Source of the DNA: Faecalicatena faecalis
GTDB lineage: Bacteria > Bacillota > Clostridia > Lachnospirales > Lachnospiraceae
DNA length: 64,000 nucleotides
NCBI RefSeq assembly: GCF_012524165.2
Contig: NZ_JABACJ020000008.1
Span: 1-64,000, forward strand
Reading direction: 5' to 3'
Shown here: positions 11,701 through 21,127 of the stretch, in pieces
Layout of the letters: every line of letters starts with the position of its first letter
Position numbering within the stretch: position 1 is the stretch's first letter
Notes under the pieces: model-generated
The model's database searches: none
Seen by the model: the letters and a program-made list of their open reading frames with translations, nothing else
Told to the model about the DNA's origin: nothing
Translations under genes and position numbers: made by a program

Positions 11701-14216
11701 AGCTGCGTGGTCTTCCGACAGGTACGTACTGGTTAAAGGAAACAAAAGCACCGACAGGGTATGTGACAGCAGAGCCGATTTGTTTCGAACTTAAGAGTGA
11801 TAATACCATAGAAATCAAGCAGACCGCAAACACAAAGAAGCAAAAGGGCAGAGTAGATGGAAATATAATTACCATGACAGATGAACGAGTGGTTGGGACA
11901 TTTACACTGGTCAAGACGCAGAACGGAACGAATACACCGATTGAGGGTGCAGTATTTTCACTTTATCAGCAGGCTGGAGAAGCACCGGCTGATACGGATG
12001 TGCTTCTTGCATCCGGAATCACTACCACAGCAGATGGGACCTGGAGCATGAAAGGTTCTGATATCCAGAGACAGGATGACAGTACAAAGACATTGGACGA
12101 CGGCCTTTTCTATGGCAGATATTATCTGAAAGAGACGAGCACGCCAGATGGATATCAGTTAGATGAAACTCCGATTTTGTTTACAATAGAAGGGAAGCAG
12201 AACGAAGATGTGGTCAGCCAGCCGGATACAAAGATCGTAAGAGCGGAGAATAGCGAATACAGAAGGCAGCTCAGGCTTGAAAAGCAGGATAAAGAGAATC
12301 AAAGCGTCCTCGCAGGTGCGGTATTTAGTCTGACGAGAATCCAGGATGCCAAGGGAAATCAGGTGACAGAAGCTGCGGCGGAGGCAACGACGGACAGCAC
12401 CGGTACGGCAGTCTTTACGATCGGAAAGAAAGGAACATACAGACTCGCTGAGATCAAGGCACCGAAGGGATATGTGGATGCATCCAGTGAGGCTTTGGTA
12501 TATGTGAAGGAATTTACTGTAGATGACCATACAGAGGATTCCATCCTCCTGGAGCCGGATACGACGAAGAATGTGGTGGCAAATGAAAGGAAGACCGGGA
12601 CTCTGAGACTTACCAAGCAGGACAGCCTGGATGGACAAAAGCTGGATGATGTAGTATTTACACTCTATCAGAAGGACGAGGAAGATCGTTTTCAGATGAC
12701 AGGGGAATTTTCTACAGGAAACAACTATACAAGGACTGCCGGGCAGGAATGGAAGGCAGAACCAGGCGAAGCAGGAGAACTGACTGTCAGCGGGCTTACG
12801 TGGGGCGAGTATTATATTGAGGAGACTTTGCCATTAGACGGATATGTGACCAATGACACAAGATATGAATTTTATATCGGCAGATATCAATCTGATCTGG
12901 TCTTGAGTGTAGATCAGGGCGTAATTACCAATACTCAGACTGAAATCCGGTTCAACAAGGTCGGCATTTATAACGAGAACTGTTCTGATACCGCGATTGG
13001 AGCACCGTCGCCAGATGCAGCGGAAATTATGGAAGGCGTGACGTTTACGGCCTACACCGATCCAGAAACTCAAGAGGCATCCAAAGTGGCAGAGGCGGTC
13101 AGTGACTCGAGTGGTGAGGTAGTATTTCAGAAATTAGCGATTGGAACCTATTACATCAAAGAAACGGCTCTGCCTAAGGAGGCTGTATCTAAACACTATA
13201 AGCTGGACGAAAAGACATACATGGCTGTCCTTGATCAGAACGGCCAGTTCGCCGGATTACAGATGGCGGATGCAACACAAGTGGCAGATAATACAGTGAT
13301 TAATGATGTAGAGCGGACCGATATCGTGATCGAGAAGGTCGATGAGAAGAATCCAGACCGGAAGCTGCCGGGATCTACTTACGGACTGTATAAGCGGGCA
13401 GTTTCTGCAAAGGGAATTTCTACATTCGCATTTACAGAAAATGATGGAAGTGACGGATGGATACAGATCGCGAAGTCCACAACAGATGAGAAGGGAATCT
13501 TAAGATTTACCGGAGTCCTGATGGATACCGAATATCAGGTCCGGGAACTGGCTGCACCGGATGGATGCTATATATCTGAACAGCCGTTTACGATTTCCTT
13601 TAAGATGGAAAATGGCACCGTCATGATCCAGTCATTTGATGATGGGAAGGGGACTGCAGAAGTAGATCCAAAGACTGGCGGAATTGTCTGGAAAGAGCCT
13701 CAGGTCCAGGTAGAATTTGCCAAGAAGGACGAGGACGGTAATCTGTTGAAAGGGGCCGAACTGCAAGTGCAGGATGAGGAAGGAAACGTAGTGGAGTCCT
13801 GGACCTCCAAGGCAGGGGAGACCTATACCTCATATGGAAAATTGATTATCGGAAAGACTTATCGCCTGGTTGAGACTAAGGCACCAGCAGGTTATGAGAT
13901 TGCAGAGCCTGTTACGTTCACTATACCAACAGAGACTGTGGGACCAAACGAGAATAAGATGCTTCAGATCGAGATGATCGATAAGAAGACACCAAAAAAG
14001 GAGGACCCATCTAAGGAGCCCGGGAAGGATGATAAGACAGAACAGCCAAAGAAGCCGGGAACAGATGAGAAACCGAAGAAACCAGACTCACTGGTACAGA
14101 AGCTTGAAAAGAAAGTCAAGACAGGAGATGTCACAGATATATGGACTTATATCCTGATGCTGACAGCGGCAGCACTGGTAATCTCAGTTGCGGCCTATAA
14201 GAAGAAACGCAGATAA
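2703..14216 (+). CDS. Giant cell-wall surface protein with repeated Cna-B/SpaA-like domains
   Basis: A 3,837-residue secreted protein. Residues 1-35 form a Sec signal peptide (KKR then a hydrophobic core, cleavage near VLAS). A Glu/Gln/Lys-rich linker (about 36-135) and a second acidic linker (about 313-383) follow. Residues about 610-1460 hold several DUF11/adhesin-type beta modules (for example LLVTDTLPEGLEL, AAKITDTLPKDISW). From about 1460 to 3760 there are about 18 Cna-B/SpaA-like modules, recognised by a Lys strand (such as IRKVDEKGQPLDGA) and an E-x-x-A-P-x-G-Y strand (such as ETKAPAGY, EITAPEGY). These residues usually form Lys-Asn/Asp isopeptide bonds. A Pro/Lys-rich spacer leads to KTGD (about 3804), a hydrophobic segment and KKKRR, which is sorting-signal-like but lacks a clear LPxTG. 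AGGGAGGT sits 6-7 nt before the ATG. It is probably a fibrillar adhesin; the ligand is unknown. Confidence 0.88.
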   Translation: MFNKYYKGIKKRVVPFILILAMLMQTGVGEVVLASDTKGNTAVDQTDKVSVPVKTNDLPDKQTEDTASKGAQESLTGAGKEEEQQEVQDKGAANPSQEPSVQPAPENTGQESEQAEDPKQTGEENGQPDLEKRAPIDWTQRLESLSLALDKIVYQEEGQQAVTVKNMDNRLDLSKVKSDTVKAQQLFIRFAFDQAKMDDQLKEGDTFSFYVPREYMALTDTGGPAAVSVCTREAYEAEPSEYRDTESFGTYEIRDNVVTFTVTELPASGNLFGVIALDFQWKQENITEEGTVCALTLQEGIKTEVLLPKMSVEVKEESNQSDGTKADSKEEEKHQNAQESNDKEQDSQKEDVKSQDVQKDHTQSSQKEDTILNLEGKHDEKENVIEDGNIFKRLYRSVVSFFTGEGKEAEQNYAGGHSFSHTFNAEDLPEGFSRVQVTASNKNGGYKKGDDLRVHFKFNITLDEDHLYKTLENEIMKRPDYPVQGSLSDKEYEDKVTAYLNQLEESGELAALEYRFDLGQDFRNYSSAEDIELTDDAGDPCGKVIVKDGTVTFHFYGSCYYYEGIVALYSMEAMLNADAVSDDPIDVAFGDHGELIHQSAGGIDDGTGGTEDSNYYIEKEAPARVSNSEITYTVKSGVLKDGKMLNGLLVTDTLPEGLELKSVTYQDRELALKNVYDDATRTFQYQFPALNDKKTNQVTEAEFTLQTKLTDVRYQDVILAGEMNEAFKNQAELRKKDDPNPLNISDEVTTNMKFTFLSKQGQQEQLNGARYSWTITANTQLPYLEYGYLVDTLCWTDHQYDFNSGITVHTSNGDIVYKSGDIKPVTGGPKWEDLSAEGLKSFLDTAGITGPCYYLYDTADANPFYVSEEATPDEPEMKQMALLVLPFGSGDGWTGSDTQIPLRVKYFTDLNLHGLSVDDYLVKVQTDKTLNPEITNRATLLWYNRDGKGPGPALPENITWDKTGTSHVKAMSKKGVSYKESTQELTWRMDVNHYGASLQNVVIEDVLSDTYDLDVDQGLTINMRRYNQENSVEEADSPTVLKRVQDLDQMVPGTYMVYQNAEKKKVIQIALGDLVTWENGTAEHIYCVLDFKLKLKDPKYLAVHSADQIISNMAKITATLNGKPFEDTAEGSIQVPNRLIDKTAVGSYNYQTHMLTWQIEVNPNKLPIEAAKITDTLPKDISWKQLTDIKKDGKSLAQDQYKSVIKDPVIQKQTADSGDKITIEFQNLIEETYTFTFESEVTDEWIKVNQVDANGIAKDGIVLNHVQLDGKIYGQSISKAEDTAEHVVGHVKVGKSGVYNKDEGIITWTVLMNVDKADISGMHLVEDLTHNADIHELDMNSIKVEKVSIDQEGNVDVNVPAVEVTAPDLRSIDSNSKPGDQPDVRGFAFYVPTGSEDHNTYRITFQTELLVDAPKGNLIENKVYLNRAQNGDYDESGTSDGGYNGDFEAQNMVTKSTRPKVTMTKASGNSVDLSVDQDAKLLLEDADFQLTAYTFEADSVKNTIQLKDEVGKYNKDRTTDHSGDALFLNIKAKSSTGEVLVYKLVETKAPAGYKTTEPTYIIFTENPDNYAGYTSIVEAGSRVSLNSENYFVRKAVSDVPKETTASLTLTDEPLDSTFTFGKKVAVDVNYDKGNISYTYGTPAEKSVVFKITPGGNLKDKIKTQYVSNDVNGNFTIKNLDPGTYTLTEVASPAYMTIGAEYTLTVEADGANSCKYTISGSANHNTQLTKEVVSGSVGGQEIQMIQDGYLLGDFSFTKQVKYEDSPANGENPQGNTEKLDQIAFQLKSTEIAGKPNSTFVQVQTSGTDGKVHFTDVPVGVYLLSEGMKTDTGFVEKVDGYVQKDHVKVIVNEAVDKDKVLGTDSKDQPYYAKKILVTYEKKDTSADALDFIQNGVYSNTAIKGTIAFTKVADAGSTGLTAFHDNKIVLDGAKFGLFRKIGTDIANSPTYLATSNADGKVVFNDVEYSNYVLKEIETPTGYKKAESIEIKRENFSLSTNSSGTPVFSYEVTGLNAVPGYVKNSLNAYAVKFMKQDQDGNPLADKEFYVYRRNSKAIGTDGAGLEVDAKSADSYYQYQPFTQNSAAGQITTPMTGLDGSLELKNLPYGDYLLVENTAGGNLLDSYGKPAIHISIGAGVGSDLTEVRMTQSFDGELQTDHYVGFTPKMTGKWTKLVLQGGGYTVVNQIQHFYVQVQKTAGNENADGTLQAKADQKASGARFAVYEGDKASGAPYLTLDTNSQGQFAPDADGAYKDAKNPDVSKHLWVGKTYSIKEISAPDGLDMVTDTNAFAVIDGTNAGQGDSFYVWRDRILSGDGCGDQLKVDHVKEGKEALKDHLFVNSLIRGKVILTKVDATKQNLKVTGAEFQLKETEGQNQGKVVGMLKDSGDGEYVLAPIPDTVSESVQVKEMKNGVKADYLYNAGSKEVPDYRILAGKYTIEETKAPDGYEKAEQICQNNTIEVSASGDREIRMTLEETPVSLKIIKKSTDTDVELSGAEFDIIGKFKDYQDKTDTVKTLEQANNERGFLVGETYTLHEKTASDGFLLGLDVKVKFNEKGEVKITAPIENCPAQLDPADLQKQTLIYRDDPIDIKLRKVNESGKILAGAVFQLEGRFVQDGVLEDALRVLTVTSKEEDLSLTSALNETFHTKGMNLAQGQSYSLTEITAPEGYVREKTVVKFTLNQDGTIAELDQDAWKNTGYSVGKDASKESVVVQLKNEPIVFSLKKTTESGAPQEGVGFVVTPKAGSSFMDGSKKEIKLTTGENGTAELSYQLKHENTYTVHEERALAGYSYAADFEIFVDKDGVVKAGETTVTADQPYLVVDQSLKIRICKKDDAGTAIQGILFTLTKESDSGKKSWSLSSNAEGFLEVADSKGSRIEELNSILEAGQRYLLTENVKVGSPYVALEAPVKFQISRDGRIVEESLIAENTVLKDQITLDQNGLTLEIQNRRTDLGIRKVDEKGQPLDGAKLGIYSDDQGKIGSLVSLNKTKLNWTSKADEVYKLRGLPTGTYWLKETKAPTGYVTAEPICFELKSDNTIEIKQTANTKKQKGRVDGNIITMTDERVVGTFTLVKTQNGTNTPIEGAVFSLYQQAGEAPADTDVLLASGITTTADGTWSMKGSDIQRQDDSTKTLDDGLFYGRYYLKETSTPDGYQLDETPILFTIEGKQNEDVVSQPDTKIVRAENSEYRRQLRLEKQDKENQSVLAGAVFSLTRIQDAKGNQVTEAAAEATTDSTGTAVFTIGKKGTYRLAEIKAPKGYVDASSEALVYVKEFTVDDHTEDSILLEPDTTKNVVANERKTGTLRLTKQDSLDGQKLDDVVFTLYQKDEEDRFQMTGEFSTGNNYTRTAGQEWKAEPGEAGELTVSGLTWGEYYIEETLPLDGYVTNDTRYEFYIGRYQSDLVLSVDQGVITNTQTEIRFNKVGIYNENCSDTAIGAPSPDAAEIMEGVTFTAYTDPETQEASKVAEAVSDSSGEVVFQKLAIGTYYIKETALPKEAVSKHYKLDEKTYMAVLDQNGQFAGLQMADATQVADNTVINDVERTDIVIEKVDEKNPDRKLPGSTYGLYKRAVSAKGISTFAFTENDGSDGWIQIAKSTTDEKGILRFTGVLMDTEYQVRELAAPDGCYISEQPFTISFKMENGTVMIQSFDDGKGTAEVDPKTGGIVWKEPQVQVEFAKKDEDGNLLKGAELQVQDEEGNVVESWTSKAGETYTSYGKLIIGKTYRLVETKAPAGYEIAEPVTFTIPTETVGPNENKMLQIEMIDKKTPKKEDPSKEPGKDDKTEQPKKPGTDEKPKKPDSLVQKLEKKVKTGDVTDIWTYILMLTAAALVISVAAYKKKRR

Positions 14217-14221
14217 ATCAA

Positions 14222-14292
14222 ACCCACAGGGCATCTCATAACGCATGTCCTGTGGACGGATCTACAGCGATGCAGTAAATGAAAGAACAAGA
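14222..14292 (+). other. Structured element B, partner of the element at 2422
   Basis: It begins 6 nt after the adhesin stop. CCACAGG-GCAT pairs with ATGT-CCTGTGG, with AACGC in the loop side, followed by GATCTACAG and a small stem. It shares motif order, spacing and a following terminator with element A. Its arms differ from those of A while pairing is partly kept, which hints at RNA-level constraint. Confidence 0.5.
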
Positions 14293-14331
14293 AAGGAACG
14301 GGGAACCTCAACGGGGAGCCGTTCCTTTTTT
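14293..14331 (+). terminator. Intrinsic terminator after the giant adhesin
   Basis: AAGGAACGG (14293-14301) pairs with CCGTTCCTT (14319-14327), followed by T residues to 14331. Confidence 0.85.
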
Positions 14332-14374
14332 GGCTATCATAAATACCAAAAGAGGAGCATTTAAGACTGATATG

Positions 14375-14383
14375 TGATACAAT
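14375..14383 (+). promoter_or_regulatory. Possible extended -10 promoter of the OYE-type reductase gene
   Basis: TGATACAAT (TGN plus TACAAT at 14378-14383) lies about 50 bp before the start codon. No good -35 is visible. Confidence 0.35.
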
Positions 14384-14431
14384 CATTACAAAAGACACGT
14401 GAAAAGAATCGCATCACAAGGAGGAATGAGA

Positions 14432-16486
14432 ATGGACCCTAGACTGGAACCGTTATTTACCCCGTGGAAGATTGGAAATTGTGAAATCAAGAACCGTATT
14501 GTGTTGACCTCAATGGGAGGAACGAACCTTTTGGGCTGGATGGAGAAACACCACTTTGATCAAGAGGGGGCACGCTTTATCATGGAGGTGGCGAAGAACA
14601 ATGCAGGTTTGGTGCTGCCAGGATGCCAGCCGGTCTATAACCCGATGTATGGGCAGTGGCTGTATAAAAATGAGAAGATGTATGAGGATCTAAAGAACTG
14701 GCTCCCGAAGTTCCACGAGACAGGTGCGAAGTTGTTCGTGCAGTTGACCGCGGGATTTGGACGCTCCTTCACGATCAGTACGATGATGGAGACTCTTTAT
14801 ACGAACAAGCTGCTGCGTGTGCTTTCGAAGCCATTTATGGATTTGGATAAGATCACAGCAACGGCAAGTCCATCTCCGAACCGTTGGTCCGATAAGGTTC
14901 CGTCCAGAGAACTTACGGTAGAAGAAATCAAGGAATATGTGGCAGCATTTGCGAGGTGTGCGAAGCTTCTTAAGGAGGCAGGCGTGGACGGTGTGGAGAT
15001 TCATGCAGTGCATGAAGGATATCTGCTGGATCAGTTTACTTTAAAATACGTGAATCACCGTACAGACCAGTATGGCGGCTCCTTCGAGAACCGCTATCGT
15101 TTCCCAGTGGAGATCGTACAGGCAATCAAGAAAGAGTGTGGAGATGACTTTCCGGTGTCATTAAGATACAGCGTCCGTTCTATGACGAAAGGATTCCGGG
15201 AAGGTGCGCTGCCGGGAGAAACATTCACAGAGGCGGGCAGAGACATGGAGGAGTCCGAAAAGGCTGCAAAATACCTTCAGGATGCAGGATATGATATGCT
15301 CAATTGTGATAACGGCACATATGATGCATGGTATTGGGCGCATCCTCCAATCTATATGCCGGAGAATTGTAATTTAACGGACGTGGAGCACATCAAACGC
15401 TTCGTTGATATTCCAGTGGTCTGTGCAGGACGGATGGACCCACGCGCAGCGGCAGCCTCTATTGCAGAGGGAAAGATAGACGGTGCAGGTTTTGCACGTC
15501 AATTCCTGGCGGATCAGGAATGGGTCACAAAGATGATGGAAGGCAGAGAAGAGGATATCCGCCCCTGCATCTTATGTCATAATGGATGCTTTAACATGTG
15601 CCATTATAAAGGGGTGCCAAATGACCAGGATCTGTCAGACAGTCTGCATCTGTCCCGGTGTGCGGTCAATGCCGAGACCATGCAGTGGGACAAGCATTAT
15701 ATACAGAAGACATCATCGCCGAAGACTGTACACATCATTGGAGGAGGAATCGCCGGCATGGAGGCTGCCAGAGTCTTGAAGTTAAAAGGGCATGAACCTG
15801 TGATTCACGAGCGAAGTGGAATTTTGGGCGGAACCTTTATTCCTGCGAGTGCAGAATCTTATAAGGAGAAGCTCAGGGATCTGCTTACCTGGTACAGACG
15901 ACAGATGGGATTACTGAATGTGGAGGTCCATCTGCGGGAGGAAATCATGGATACCTCACAGTTCGGGAATGCTCCGGTCATCATTGCAACGGGAGCTGCA
16001 CCAAGGCTGTTAAAAGGTGTACCCGGTTATGAACTGATGATCGAGGCTTGTGAATATCTAAATGGCAGAGAGGTAGGAGAAGTGGTGGCAGTAATCGGCG
16101 GAGGTCTGACAGGAAGTGAGATCGCATATGAGCTGGCACTAAAGGGCAAGAAGCCGATCATCATAGAGATGAAGGATGACCTTATTTCCCAGAAAGGGGT
16201 CTGCCTTGCCAACAGTTCCTATTTACGTGAATGGTTCGCGCTCCACAAGGTTCCAGTCTACTTAGAGACCACGCTCAAAGAGGTCAGGGAAGGCTCCATC
16301 ATCTGCAGGACCAAGGATGGAAAGGAGGTGGAGATCCCATGTGATTCTGTCATCAGCTCTGCGGGATATATCTCCACGCCGCTGGTGGATCAGAGAAAGA
16401 ATACCTATCTGGTCGGAGACTGTAAAAAGGTCGGGAATCTAAGGTCTGTAGTCTGGAGCGCATATGAGGCGGCAATGAAGATCTAA
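14432..16486 (+). CDS. OYE-family NADH:flavin oxidoreductase with Fe-S cluster and FAD/NAD domain
   Basis: A 684-residue soluble flavoprotein of the 2,4-dienoyl-CoA reductase / trimethylamine dehydrogenase / BaiCD-BaiH group. The N-terminal FMN TIM barrel (about 1-360) carries GVEIHAVHEGYLLDQF and the family signature DQYGGSFENR. A [4Fe-4S] site starts near C379 (CILCHNGC with another Cys close by, then one further downstream). The C-terminal half has two Rossmann motifs, VHIIGGGIAGMEAA (about 431) and VAVIGGGLTGSEIA. Such enzymes pass electrons from NADH via FAD and Fe-S to FMN and reduce activated C=C bonds. The substrate is unknown; enoate, enoyl-CoA, steroid or bile-acid enones are possible. 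AAGGAGG 7 nt before 14432 chooses this ATG over an ATG at 14426 and a GTG at 14399. It is followed within 30 nt by an RpiR regulator. Confidence 0.85.
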   Translation: MDPRLEPLFTPWKIGNCEIKNRIVLTSMGGTNLLGWMEKHHFDQEGARFIMEVAKNNAGLVLPGCQPVYNPMYGQWLYKNEKMYEDLKNWLPKFHETGAKLFVQLTAGFGRSFTISTMMETLYTNKLLRVLSKPFMDLDKITATASPSPNRWSDKVPSRELTVEEIKEYVAAFARCAKLLKEAGVDGVEIHAVHEGYLLDQFTLKYVNHRTDQYGGSFENRYRFPVEIVQAIKKECGDDFPVSLRYSVRSMTKGFREGALPGETFTEAGRDMEESEKAAKYLQDAGYDMLNCDNGTYDAWYWAHPPIYMPENCNLTDVEHIKRFVDIPVVCAGRMDPRAAAASIAEGKIDGAGFARQFLADQEWVTKMMEGREEDIRPCILCHNGCFNMCHYKGVPNDQDLSDSLHLSRCAVNAETMQWDKHYIQKTSSPKTVHIIGGGIAGMEAARVLKLKGHEPVIHERSGILGGTFIPASAESYKEKLRDLLTWYRRQMGLLNVEVHLREEIMDTSQFGNAPVIIATGAAPRLLKGVPGYELMIEACEYLNGREVGEVVAVIGGGLTGSEIAYELALKGKKPIIIEMKDDLISQKGVCLANSSYLREWFALHKVPVYLETTLKEVREGSIICRTKDGKEVEIPCDSVISSAGYISTPLVDQRKNTYLVGDCKKVGNLRSVVWSAYEAAMKI

Positions 16487-16512
16487 AAAAGAGTACTGGA
16501 GGATTTTACGGG

Positions 16513-17223
16513 ATGTTCCGTTATGAAGTAATCAAGTCATTGAATGAATTAGAAATGCTGGTGTATGATTATATTATGAAGAATCAGCAGACAGTCGGGT
16601 ATATGACCGTGCGTGAATTGGCGGATGCTGTCCATGTCTCTACATCCACAGTCATGCGATTTTGTAAGAAGGCGGGGTTCGACGGATATTCGGAATTTAA
16701 AGTGAAGTTCAAGATGTATGTAGAGCAGGAAAAACGACATCAGAATGTAGAAGACCTTATCGAGATGCAGGAGTATTTCGAAAAAGTGGGAACGGAGACG
16801 TTTCAAAAAGCCATTTATGGGGCGGCCGATATTGTAAGGGCGGCGAAGCAGGTCATCTTTATCGGGCTTGGGACCTCAGGTATTTTGGGGAAATATGGAG
16901 CCAGATACTTTTCAAATCTTGGCAAATTCAGCCAGTATATTGAAGACCCATACTTCCCTGTATTGGGAGGCGTGGAGGATCTGGTAGTCATTGCACTGTC
17001 CGTATCAGGGGAGACCGAACAGGTCATAGAGATGGTGAACCGGTTCAAGCAGAACAACTGTAAAATAATCAGTATCACAAACAGGAATTCTACAACACTT
17101 GCGAAAATTTCGGATTTTAACCTTTCGTATTATGTAATGGAATCAGATATTGGGAATCATGTGAATATGACAACACAGGTTCCTGTGATTTATCTAATAG
17201 AGGCAATTGGAAGACGGCTGTAG
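16513..17223 (+). CDS. RpiR/MurR-family transcriptional regulator
   Basis: A 236-residue regulator. The N-terminal helix-turn-helix (about 1-75) includes TVRELADAVHVSTSTVMRFC, and a C-terminal SIS sugar-phosphate domain (about 105-230) includes IFIGLGTSGILGKY and VIALSVSGETEQVIE. RpiR proteins sense sugar phosphates. It lies between the OYE-type gene and a beta-glucoside PTS, so its likely effector is a phosphorylated glucoside and its likely target the PTS operon (inference). GGAGG lies about 9 nt before the ATG. A terminator overlaps its stop codon, so the PTS genes need their own promoter. Confidence 0.88.
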   Translation: MFRYEVIKSLNELEMLVYDYIMKNQQTVGYMTVRELADAVHVSTSTVMRFCKKAGFDGYSEFKVKFKMYVEQEKRHQNVEDLIEMQEYFEKVGTETFQKAIYGAADIVRAAKQVIFIGLGTSGILGKYGARYFSNLGKFSQYIEDPYFPVLGGVEDLVVIALSVSGETEQVIEMVNRFKQNNCKIISITNRNSTTLAKISDFNLSYYVMESDIGNHVNMTTQVPVIYLIEAIGRRL

Positions 17224-17235
17224 AAGCCGTCTTTT
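17211..17235 (+). terminator. Terminator overlapping the end of the RpiR gene
   Basis: AAGACGGCT (17211-17219) pairs with AGCCGTCTT (17225-17233), with a short T-run. The left arm encodes the last codons and the loop contains the TAG stop. Confidence 0.65.
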
Positions 17236-17267
17236 CAATTATAGCTGATAATATCCGATATCTTATT

Positions 17268-17284
17268 TGATACAGCCTGTATCA
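17268..17284. promoter_or_regulatory. Perfect palindromic operator before the beta-glucoside PTS
   Basis: TGATACAG-C-CTGTATCA is an exact 8-bp inverted repeat with a 1-bp centre. It sits upstream of the putative promoter of the PTS gene and next to an RpiR regulator gene. A second looser dyad (ACAAAT/ATTTGT, about 17293-17312) follows. Confidence 0.6.
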
Positions 17285-17308
17285 GAAATGTAACAAATTC
17301 TTTTGGAT

Positions 17309-17338
17309 TTGTACATGTTCCGGCATTTGAAATATTGT
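17309..17338 (+). promoter_or_regulatory. Possible promoter of the beta-glucoside operon
   Basis: TTGTAC (17309-17314) and TATTGT (17333-17338) are 18 bp apart, about 70 bp before the start codon. The match is moderate. Confidence 0.35.
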
Positions 17339-17378
17339 AGAAAAGAAAAAACAGAAATGCTACAATGCACTCAGATAA

Positions 17379-20718
<3,340 letters not shown>

Positions 20719-20857
20719 ATAATTTGAAAATAAACAGCTGTGAATAAAAGCAGTGTAATAGAGTAGATTGTGAGAAAATTGAAAATAAAGAGCGTATAGA
20801 AAGATAATTTTGAAAATTGCATATAATTTTAGGGCAACGTTAAAAAATAAACTTTCA
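20719..20857. other. AT-rich intergenic stretch
   Basis: This is the gap between the beta-glucosidase and the promoter of the glycine operon. I see no gene, repeat or strong hairpin in it. Confidence 0.5.
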
Positions 20858-20886
20858 TTGACAAATAATTTCAGTCGCATTATACT
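20858..20886 (+). promoter_or_regulatory. Sigma-A promoter of the glycine cleavage/folate operon
   Basis: TTGACA (20858-20863) and TATACT (20881-20886) are separated by exactly 17 bp. Transcription should start near 20892, just before the riboswitch. Confidence 0.88.
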
Positions 20887-20918
20887 AAAGTCCATAAAAG
20901 TAATCGGTTGATATGTCT

Positions 20919-21018
20919 AAGAGAGATTATTATAAGCTTTTATATAATAACGCCGAAGGTGCAAGAGATAACTCGAAACTCTCAGGCAACAGAATTAGGC
21001 ATGGACGAAGCTCTGGAG
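20919..21018 (+). ncRNA. Glycine riboswitch aptamer (single-aptamer form)
   Basis: The conserved blocks are present in order: AGAGAGA (from 20920), GCCGAAGGTGCAA (20952-20964), AAACTCTCAGGCAA (about 20977-20989) and GGACGAAGCTCTGGAG (21003-21018). It is followed by a terminator and gcvT, the classic arrangement for a glycine-induced switch. Only one full aptamer is visible, so it is a singlet form, possibly with a ghost helix. Confidence 0.93.
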
Positions 21019-21024
21019 GATGAA

Positions 21025-21080
21025 CAGGGAGATAAAGATTTCTAAGGAAGTGTTAGGAATGTTTATCTCCCTGTTTTGTT
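21025..21080 (+). terminator. Riboswitch-controlled terminator
   Basis: CAGGGAGATAAA (21025-21036) pairs perfectly with TTTATCTCCCTG (21062-21073), followed by TTTTGTT. It lies between aptamer and gcvT, so glycine binding presumably allows read-through. Confidence 0.88.
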
Positions 21081-21127
21081 AAATCTGATCCATAACAGAG
21101 TCAAACAAATCAAAGGAGGGTAAGATT

